A program made the position numbers and the translations under genes. A stretch of DNA of 64,000 bases from an uncultured Oscillospiraceae bacterium (GTDB taxonomy: Bacteria > Bacillota > Clostridia > Oscillospirales > Oscillospiraceae), in the NCBI GenBank assembly GCA_934589225.1, contig CAKTNS010000001.1:124001-188000 (forward strand), written 5' to 3'. The notes under the pieces are model-generated. The model was not told where the DNA came from and did not search any database. It was given only the letters and a program-made list of their open reading frames with translations. This document shows, one piece after another, positions 58,242 to 64,000 of the stretch. How positions within the stretch are numbered: position 1 is the stretch's first letter; each line of letters starts with the position of its first letter.

Positions 58242-59897
58242 TTGGCTGAAAAATTGAAAATCATTCCCCTTGGCGGATTGGATGAAATCGGTAAGAATAT
58301 TACCGTTCTGGAATACGGCAGAGACATGATCGTGGTGGACTGCGGCGTTGGCTTCCCGGAAGAGGATATGTACGGCGTGGACCTGGTGATCCCCGACTTT
58401 TCTTATCTGGTGGCCAATCAGAAAAAGCTCCGGGGCATGTTCATCACCCACGGACATGAAGACCACATCGGCTCCATCCCCTACTGCATGCGTCAGGTAA
58501 ACTGCCCCATCCATGGCACCGCCATGACCAACGGCCTGATCAAGCTGAAGCTGGAGGAGCATCATCTGGCGGACACTGTCAAGCTGGTGACCCACAAGCC
58601 CGGCGACGTGGTCAAGGCCGGATGCTTCAGCGTGGAATTCATCCACGTGAACCACTCCATTGCCGACGCCGTGGCCTTTGCCATCAAGACCCCCGTGGGC
58701 ACCGTGATCATGACCGGCGACTTTAAAATCGACCCCACCTCTTCTGACGGCATGATGAATCTGGCACGGCTGGGAGAGCTGGGCAATCAGGGCGTTCTGG
58801 CCCTGCTGGCAGACTCCACCAATGTGGAGCGGGCCGGTTACACCCCCAGCGAAAATGTGGTAGCGGAGAGCCTGGACCGGCAGTTCCGCAACTGCGACCA
58901 GCGGATCATCATCACCACCTTCGCTTCCAACATGCACCGCATCCAGAGCGTCATCGCCACTGCCCAGCGCTATGGCCGCAAGGTGGCCGTTACCGGGCGC
59001 AGCATGGAGAACATGCTGAAAGTCGCCCAGGAACTGGGATACCTGAAGGTGAAGCCCGGCACCATTGTAGACCTGAATACCATCAAGAGCATTCCCAAGA
59101 ACAAGCTGGTGATCGTTTCCACCGGCTCTCAGGGCGAAAACATGTCCGCCCTTTACCGCATGGCCTTCTCCACCCACAAGCAGGTGGATGTGACCTCCGG
59201 GGACCGGATCATTATTTCCGCTTCTGCCATTCCCGGCAACGAAAAGGCCATTTCCCGGATCATCAACGAGCTTTATCGGAAGGGCGCCGACGTGGTTTAC
59301 GAAAAGAGCGAGGGCCTCCACGTATCCGGCCACGCCTGCCAGGAGGAGCTGAAAATCGTCCACGGACTGGTAAAGCCCCGGTTCTTCCTGCCCCTCCACG
59401 GGGAACAGCGGCATTTGCAGATCCACGCCAAGCTGGCCCAGTCCATGGGCATGAGCCCCCGGAACATCCACATTGGCGAAATCGGCACCGTCTTTGAGTT
59501 TACCGGCAAGTCCTGCAAGGTCAACGGCACCGTGCCCGCCGGAAAGGTCTTTGTGGACGGCACCGGTGTAGGCGATGTGGGCAGCGTGGTGCTGCGGGAC
59601 CGGAAGCATCTGGCCCAGGACGGCATGATCGTTGTCTGCGTCAACCTCAGCAGCCAGGACGGCAGCGTGGTTTCCGGGCCGGACATCATCACCCGGGGCT
59701 TCATCTATGTGAAGGAGTCTGAGGAACTTATGGAAGAGCTGCGGCAGGTGGCGATCGAAGCCATCGACCGCTGCCAGCGCAAGCGCGTCCGGGACTGGTC
59801 CGCCATTAAGTCCGCCATCAAGAACGACATCAGTGGCTACCTGTTCAAGACCACCAAGCGCAATCCCATGATCCTGCCCGTGATCATGGAAATCTAA
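58242..59897 (+). CDS. rnj: Ribonuclease J
   Basis: A 551-residue metallo-beta-lactamase/beta-CASP ribonuclease with endo- and 5'-exonuclease activity in mRNA turnover. Motifs are the N-terminal IIPLGGLDEIGKNITVLEYG, the metal motif FITHGHEDHIGSIPY, GDFKIDPTSSDGMMNL, the beta-CASP region TTFASNMHRIQSVI and VTGRSMENMLKVA, and VSGHACQEEL with FLPLHGEQRHL. The start is TTG at 58242: AAAGGAG lies 11 nt upstream, and an upstream in-frame TTG at 58221 overlaps that site. A terminator follows at once. Confidence 0.96.
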   Translation: MAEKLKIIPLGGLDEIGKNITVLEYGRDMIVVDCGVGFPEEDMYGVDLVIPDFSYLVANQKKLRGMFITHGHEDHIGSIPYCMRQVNCPIHGTAMTNGLIKLKLEEHHLADTVKLVTHKPGDVVKAGCFSVEFIHVNHSIADAVAFAIKTPVGTVIMTGDFKIDPTSSDGMMNLARLGELGNQGVLALLADSTNVERAGYTPSENVVAESLDRQFRNCDQRIIITTFASNMHRIQSVIATAQRYGRKVAVTGRSMENMLKVAQELGYLKVKPGTIVDLNTIKSIPKNKLVIVSTGSQGENMSALYRMAFSTHKQVDVTSGDRIIISASAIPGNEKAISRIINELYRKGADVVYEKSEGLHVSGHACQEELKIVHGLVKPRFFLPLHGEQRHLQIHAKLAQSMGMSPRNIHIGEIGTVFEFTGKSCKVNGTVPAGKVFVDGTGVGDVGSVVLRDRKHLAQDGMIVVCVNLSSQDGSVVSGPDIITRGFIYVKESEELMEELRQVAIEAIDRCQRKRVRDWSAIKSAIKNDISGYLFKTTKRNPMILPVIMEI

Positions 59898-59905
59898 AAG
59901 AGTAT

Positions 59906-59933
59906 GGGGCGGCTTTCGGGCCGCCTCTTTTTT
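59906..59933 (+). terminator. Terminator between rnj and dus
   Basis: A stem GGCGGC/GCCGCC with outer G-U and G-C pairs, followed by TCTTTTTT. The dus ribosome-binding site begins immediately after the T run, so dus expression depends on readthrough or an unseen promoter. Confidence 0.85.
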
Positions 59934-59945
59934 GAGGAATCAGAT

Positions 59946-60890
59946 ATGGAATACTATTTTGCCCCTATGGAGGGGCTGACGGACAGCGTATACCGCCATC
60001 TGCACCACGCCTATTTTCCCGGTGTGGACAAATACTATATGCCCTTTTTCTCCCCCACCGTTCACAGAAGCCTGACCCCCAGGGAGGCTCGGGAGCTGCC
60101 CTTTGCGGACAGCGAGGCCTTTCAGGCCGTGCCCCAGATTCTCTGCAAAAACCCGGAGGATTTTCTCTGGGCCGCAGAGCAATGCCGGGACCGGGGCTAC
60201 CGGGAAGTCAACCTGAATCTGGGATGCCCCTCCGGTACGGTCTTCTCCAAAGGAAAGGGCTCCGGCATGCTTCGGGACCCGGACGCTCTGGACCGGTTTC
60301 TGGAACAGATCTATGCCTCCGCTCCCCTGCCGATCTCCTTAAAAACCCGTCTGGGGGTGGAACAGCCGGAGGAATTTGAAAAGCTGCTGGAAATCTACAA
60401 TCGATACCCGGTTTCTCTGCTGATCCTCCACCCCCGGGTGCGGTCCGCCTTTTATAACGGCCCCGTCCACCTGGAAATGGTTCAGATGGCACTGGAACAA
60501 AGCAAAAATCCCCTGTGCTACAACGGCAATCTCAACTCCGTTTCTGAAATCCAGGCTTTTTCCAAGGCCTTCCCTTCCATAGAAAAGGTCATGCTGGGCC
60601 GGGGACTTATCGGCGATCCGGGGATGCTTGCTCCGGAAGGAACCACCGCTGCCGCCCTGGAAGGATTTTATGACGCTTTGCTGGAACGGTATATGGAGCT
60701 CTTCGGCGGCTCCCGGAATGCCATGTTCCGACTGAAAGAGAACTGGCGCTATCTTCTGTGCCGATTCGACGGGGCGGAAAAATTAGGGAAACGCTTGAAG
60801 AAAGCCACCGATTTAAGCGATTATCGGGCCATTACCCAGGAAATCATTCACACCTGTCCTTTGCGGCCTGGGCTCACACCGGACTGGTGA
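59946..60890 (+). CDS. dus: tRNA-dihydrouridine synthase
   Basis: A 314-residue FMN enzyme that reduces uridines in tRNA D-loops. The motifs are YYFAPMEGLTDSVYRHLHH at the N-terminus, VNLNLGCPSGTVFSKGKGSGMLRDP around the active-site cysteine (NLGCP), ISLKTRLGVEQPEE, LILHPRVRSAFYNGPVH and MLGRGLIGDPGML. ATG 59946 has TGAGGA 7 nt upstream. Which uridine it modifies cannot be told. It is convergent with the hydrogenase operon. Confidence 0.93.
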   Translation: MEYYFAPMEGLTDSVYRHLHHAYFPGVDKYYMPFFSPTVHRSLTPREARELPFADSEAFQAVPQILCKNPEDFLWAAEQCRDRGYREVNLNLGCPSGTVFSKGKGSGMLRDPDALDRFLEQIYASAPLPISLKTRLGVEQPEEFEKLLEIYNRYPVSLLILHPRVRSAFYNGPVHLEMVQMALEQSKNPLCYNGNLNSVSEIQAFSKAFPSIEKVMLGRGLIGDPGMLAPEGTTAAALEGFYDALLERYMELFGGSRNAMFRLKENWRYLLCRFDGAEKLGKRLKKATDLSDYRAITQEIIHTCPLRPGLTPDW

Positions 60891-60903
60891 TCTTCCTGCC
60901 ACA

Positions 60904-60938
60904 TAAAAATCGGGGCGTGACCAATGCGGTCACGCCCC
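60904..60938. terminator. Terminator of the hydrogenase operon
   Basis: A perfect 11-bp stem GGGGCGTGACC/GGTCACGCCCC with a 5-nt loop, followed by ATTTTT on the minus strand, between hydA and dus; it may act both ways. Confidence 0.88.
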
Positions 60939-60945
60939 TTGAAAT

Positions 60946-62631
60946 TTATTCGGGATTGTGCAGCAGCTCGTGGGCCTTGCCCTTGAAGTACCCGTTGTAG
61001 AACACGTCCATCAGGGGGTTCTCGTCGGACTTCCGGAGGATGCGGTCCTTGTCTGCCTTGTAAAGGCCCTGGGCCCGGGCGGCCTTGTGTCTGGGACCGG
61101 CAGGAATCGGCTGACCGCCGCCCATGATGCAGCCGCGACGGCAGGCCATAACCTCGATCAGGTGGTACTCCTTCTCACCGGACTGCACCTGCTCCATGAC
61201 CTTCCGGGCGTTGGCAAGACCCGAGACCACACAGATCTTCACATCCATGCCGTTGTAGGGAATGGTGGCTTCCTTGATGCCCTCGTCGCCCCGGATGCCG
61301 CAGGCGGCAATGGCGTTCAGGGTCGCGGCGTTGTGGTCGTCTGCCAGACGGCGCAGCACCGCTTCGGTAACACCGCCGGTGACGCCGAAGATCACGCCGC
61401 CGCCGGAGCTCAGGCCGAAGGGCATATCACAGGCCTCAGGCTCGATCTTGTCAAAGGCGATGCCAAAGTTCTTGATCATCCGGGTCAGCTCCGTGGTGGT
61501 CAGGACCACGTCCGTATCCTGCTCGCCCTTGGTGAAGGAATTGGGCCGGATGGCCTCCATCTTCTTGGCGGTGCAGGGCATAATAGACACCACAAAGGTC
61601 TTTTTGCCTCCGGTATTGGCGGGATCACGGTAATAATCCTTGATGACCGCGGAGAACATCCCCTGGGGAGACCGGCAGGTGGATACGTTTTCCTTCATTT
61701 CCGGGAATTCGTTGTCCACGAATTTCACCCAGGCAGGGCAGCAAGAGGTCAGCAGCGGCAGCTTGCCGCCGTTTTTCACACGGTCCAGGAATTCCGCGGA
61801 TTCCTCCATAACGGTCAGGTCGGCGGAATAGCTGGTGTCGAACACTTCATCAAAGCCCATGGCATGGAGGGCCGCTACCACCTTGCCCATGGCGTTTTCA
61901 CCGTTGGGCAGGCCGAAGGCGTCACCCACCGCCACCCGGACCGCCGGAGCGATCTGAGCAACGACCCGGGTATTGGGGTCGCCCAGGGCGGCGTAAACCT
62001 CGTCCATATGGGTGCGGATGGTCAGCGCGCCGGTGGGGCAGAATACACGGCACTGGCCGCAGCTGACGCACTGGGTCTGGGACAGCTTTTTATTAAAGGC
62101 GGGGGTCACCTCCGCATCGGTGCCGCGGTGGGCAAAGCCCAGAACGCCAACGCCCTGGATCTCCGAGCAGACCCGGACACAGTTGCCGCAGAGGATGCAC
62201 TTATTGGGGTCCCGGACAATGGAGGGAGAGCTGTAATCCACAGGCTTCAGCTCCTTGTAGTCCTGGAACCGGACCTCCCGGATGCCCATCTTGTGGGCCA
62301 GGTCCTGTAAGACGCACTCGCCGGACTTGACACAGGTGGTGCAGTCCCGGCAGTGGGCAGCCAGCAGCAGCTCCACGATCAGCTTCCGGTGGCGGCGCAG
62401 GCGCTCCGTATGGGTATAGATGACCATGCCGTCTCTGGGCTCCTCGGAGCAGGAGGCGAAGCACTGGCCCCGGTCATTCTCCACGGTACACAGACGGCAG
62501 GCGCCGAAGGTGCTGAGCTCGGAATGATAGCACAGTGTGGGCATATCAATACCGGCCTTGCGGATAATGGTCAGAACATTTTTTTCATCGGTAAATTCAA
62601 CTTTTTTTCCGTTAATCGTAATGGTTCCCAT
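60946..62631 (-). CDS. hydA: [FeFe]-hydrogenase catalytic subunit
   Basis: A 561-residue hydrogenase of the type found in electron-bifurcating NADH/ferredoxin complexes. In order: a [2Fe-2S] domain (TLCYHSELSTFGACRLCTVE), a His/Cys3 [4Fe-4S] site (HCRDCTTCVKSGEC), two [4Fe-4S] motifs (NKCILCGNCVRVC and TQCVSCGQCRVFCP), then the H-cluster domain with L1 LTSCCPAWVKF, L2 IMPCTAKKMEA and L3 EVMACRRGCIMGGGQP. All ligands are present, so it should be active. AAGGAGGGG precedes the ATG, and the NuoF-like gene lies 12 nt upstream. Maturases (HydEFG) are not in the window. Confidence 0.96.
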   Translation of the reverse strand: MGTITINGKKVEFTDEKNVLTIIRKAGIDMPTLCYHSELSTFGACRLCTVENDRGQCFASCSEEPRDGMVIYTHTERLRRHRKLIVELLLAAHCRDCTTCVKSGECVLQDLAHKMGIREVRFQDYKELKPVDYSSPSIVRDPNKCILCGNCVRVCSEIQGVGVLGFAHRGTDAEVTPAFNKKLSQTQCVSCGQCRVFCPTGALTIRTHMDEVYAALGDPNTRVVAQIAPAVRVAVGDAFGLPNGENAMGKVVAALHAMGFDEVFDTSYSADLTVMEESAEFLDRVKNGGKLPLLTSCCPAWVKFVDNEFPEMKENVSTCRSPQGMFSAVIKDYYRDPANTGGKKTFVVSIMPCTAKKMEAIRPNSFTKGEQDTDVVLTTTELTRMIKNFGIAFDKIEPEACDMPFGLSSGGGVIFGVTGGVTEAVLRRLADDHNAATLNAIAACGIRGDEGIKEATIPYNGMDVKICVVSGLANARKVMEQVQSGEKEYHLIEVMACRRGCIMGGGQPIPAGPRHKAARAQGLYKADKDRILRKSDENPLMDVFYNGYFKGKAHELLHNPE

Positions 62632-62643
62632 GGCTGCCCCTCC

Positions 62644-64000
62644 TTACGCTTCTACATAGATGGCATCAAAGGCGCAGTTTTCCTTACAGGCGCCGCACTT
62701 GATGCAGACGGTGGGATCGATATGATAAGGATTCTTGACCTTGCCGGAGATGGCATTCACAGGACAGTTCCGGGCACACTTGCCACAGCCCTTACAGAAA
62801 TCGGGGTTGATGACATATTTGCGCAGAGCGGTACAGACCTTGGCCCGGCACTTCTTATCTACGATGTGCTCAATGTACTCGTCCCGGAAGGTGCTGAGGG
62901 TGGAAATAACAGGCAGCGGCGCAGACTTTCCGAGGCCGCACAGCGCCATGGTCTTGACCATGGTGGCCAGTTCTTCCAGCTTGTCCAGGTCTTCCAGTTC
63001 GCCCTGTCCGTTGACGATCTTTTCCAGGATCTCCAGCATCCGCTTGGTGCCCTCCCGGCAGGGAACGCACTTGCCGCAGCTCTCCCGCTGGGTGAAGGAC
63101 ATGAAGAAGCGGGCAACCTCTACCATACAGGTGTGCTCATCCATGACCACCATGCCGCCGGAGCCTACAATGGCGTTGAACTTCTTCACGGAGTCAAAGT
63201 CCAGAGGCTCGTCCAGGTGCTGCTCCGTCAGGCAGCCGCCGGAGGGGCCGCCGATCTGGACGGCCTTAAAGGTGGCGCCGTTTTTCAGGCCGCCGCCGAT
63301 GTCAAAAATGATCTCCCGGAGGGTAGAACCCATGGGCACTTCGATCAGGCCCGTATTCTCAATAGCACCGGTCAGGGAGAAGGTCTTGGTGCCGGGACTT
63401 CCGGCGGTGCCGATGGAGCGGTACCAATCCGCACCCTGGAGAATGATCTTGGGCACGTTGGCATAGGTTTCCACGTTGTTCAGCACCGTAGGACGCTCCC
63501 ACAGTCCCTTTTCAACGGTTCTGGGAGGCTTTACACGGGGCATACCACGATTGCCTTCAATGGAGGCGGTCAGAGCGGAGCCCTCACCGCAGACAAAGGC
63601 ACCGGCACCACGGTTGATATGCAGATGGAAGGAGAAATCAGAGCCCAGGATGTTGTCACCCAGCAGTCCCCGCTCTTCCAGCAGCGCAATGGCGTGGCGC
63701 AGACGGGCAACGGACATGGGATATTCGGCACGGACATAGATATAGCCGTCGGAAGACCGGACCGCATAGCCTGCGATCATCATGCCCTCGATCAGCTTGA
63801 AGGGGTCGCCTTCCATAACGGAGCCGTCCATAAAGGCACCGGGGTCGCCCTCGTCGCCGTTGCAGACCACATAGCGGATGGGGTCCTTCTGCCGGGCCAC
63901 CTGCTTCCACTTCTTGCCGGCGGGGAAGCCGCCGCCGCCACGGCCCCGAAGGCCGGACTTGTCGATTTCTTCAATAACCTGGTCCCGGTCCATCTGGAAC
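62644..64000 (-). CDS. hydB: NuoF-like NADH/FMN subunit HydB of bifurcating hydrogenase (5' end outside window)
   Basis: At least 452 residues are visible; the frame is open to the window edge and about 100-150 N-terminal residues are missing by family length. The FMN/NADH region has SGLRGRGGGGFPAGKKW, VVCNGDEGDPGAFMDGSVME and GAGAFVCGEGSALTASIEG. The N3-type [4Fe-4S] site is SCGKCVPCREGT with a later Cys in MALCGLG. Two extra ferredoxin motifs at the C-terminus (FCKGCGKCARNCPV and VCIKCGACKENCAF) are typical of HydB and related bifurcating enzymes, not of complex I NuoF. It takes electrons from NADH and passes them to HydA; the HydC (NuoE-like) gene probably lies just outside. Confidence 0.93.
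   Translation of the reverse strand, partial: FQMDRDQVIEEIDKSGLRGRGGGGFPAGKKWKQVARQKDPIRYVVCNGDEGDPGAFMDGSVMEGDPFKLIEGMMIAGYAVRSSDGYIYVRAEYPMSVARLRHAIALLEERGLLGDNILGSDFSFHLHINRGAGAFVCGEGSALTASIEGNRGMPRVKPPRTVEKGLWERPTVLNNVETYANVPKIILQGADWYRSIGTAGSPGTKTFSLTGAIENTGLIEVPMGSTLREIIFDIGGGLKNGATFKAVQIGGPSGGCLTEQHLDEPLDFDSVKKFNAIVGSGGMVVMDEHTCMVEVARFFMSFTQRESCGKCVPCREGTKRMLEILEKIVNGQGELEDLDKLEELATMVKTMALCGLGKSAPLPVISTLSTFRDEYIEHIVDKKCRAKVCTALRKYVINPDFCKGCGKCARNCPVNAISGKVKNPYHIDPTVCIKCGACKENCAFDAIYVEA

Noticed and set aside
1..64000. CRISPR arrays, insertion sequences, prophage or defence system
   Set aside because: No regularly spaced repeats, transposase or integrase motifs, terminal inverted repeats, or known defence genes were seen on either strand; gene content is core-chromosome type.

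Overview
The window is a stretch of ordinary chromosome from a G+C-rich, anaerobic, spore-forming member of the Clostridia, most likely the Oscillospiraceae/Ruminococcaceae. The evidence is Firmicutes gene order (gdpP-rplI-dnaB-tilS-hpt-ftsH; rplS-lepB-rbgA-rnhB-yraN), strong Shine-Dalgarno sites with frequent TTG/GTG starts, a SPOCS/LysM spore-type protein, and a three-iron-sulfur-domain [FeFe] hydrogenase beside a NuoF-like flavoprotein. I saw no phage, insertion sequence, CRISPR array or defence island. Most genes are on the minus strand.

Layout. 1-6.7 kb: trigger factor (cut by the window edge), then a tightly overlapping minus-strand operon lepB-rbgA-rnhB-yraN-M19 dipeptidase-threonine synthase-like pseudoenzyme-metallophosphoesterase, preceded by rplS. 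6.9-7.7 kb: five tRNA genes (three tandem Leu-CAG, Ser-UGA, Ser-GCU) with two promoters. 7.7-11 kb: gtrA-like gene, D-lactate dehydrogenase, SPOCS/LysM protein and a very small membrane ORF. 11.2-16.4 kb: a complete branched-chain amino acid ABC transporter operon (livJ-H-M-G-F) preceded by a promoter, a short Ile/Leu/Val-rich ORF and an intrinsic terminator, which looks like an attenuator. 16.5-20.5 kb: endonuclease IV, an FHA-SEDS (RodA/FtsW) fusion and its partner class B PBP. 20.6-28.4 kb: WYL regulator, lipoprotein, DUF1294, two FAD oxidoreductases, an S4-domain protein, DUF896 and a YgiQ radical SAM protein.

28.5-40.6 kb: purine permease, two metallopeptidases, secG, prfB, a RACo-type ASKHA protein lacking its iron-sulfur domain, a MATE pump, tRNA-Ser-CGA, a marR-degV operon with paired operators, and a D-Ala-D-Ala carboxypeptidase. 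40.7-50.3 kb: a PAS-REC-GGDEF(degenerate)-EAL protein, an unfamiliar transcription regulator, a glycosyltransferase divergent from a cardiolipin synthase, a flavodoxin-like reductase, a surface protein and a nitroreductase. 50.3-57.8 kb: the gdpP...ftsH operon. 57.8-64 kb: a structured leader or ncRNA before RNase J, a tRNA-dihydrouridine synthase, and hydA with a partial hydB/nuoF-like gene.

Together the genes suggest a peptide- and amino-acid-using fermenter that imports branched-chain amino acids, hydrolyses dipeptides, disposes of reducing power as H2 and D-lactate, and has elaborate cell-wall synthesis and sporulation machinery. The most unusual items are the thrC-like pseudoenzyme with an apparent CTG start, the putative liv leader-peptide attenuator, the FHA-SEDS/PBP module, the RACo-like protein without a ferredoxin domain, and the structured region before RNase J.
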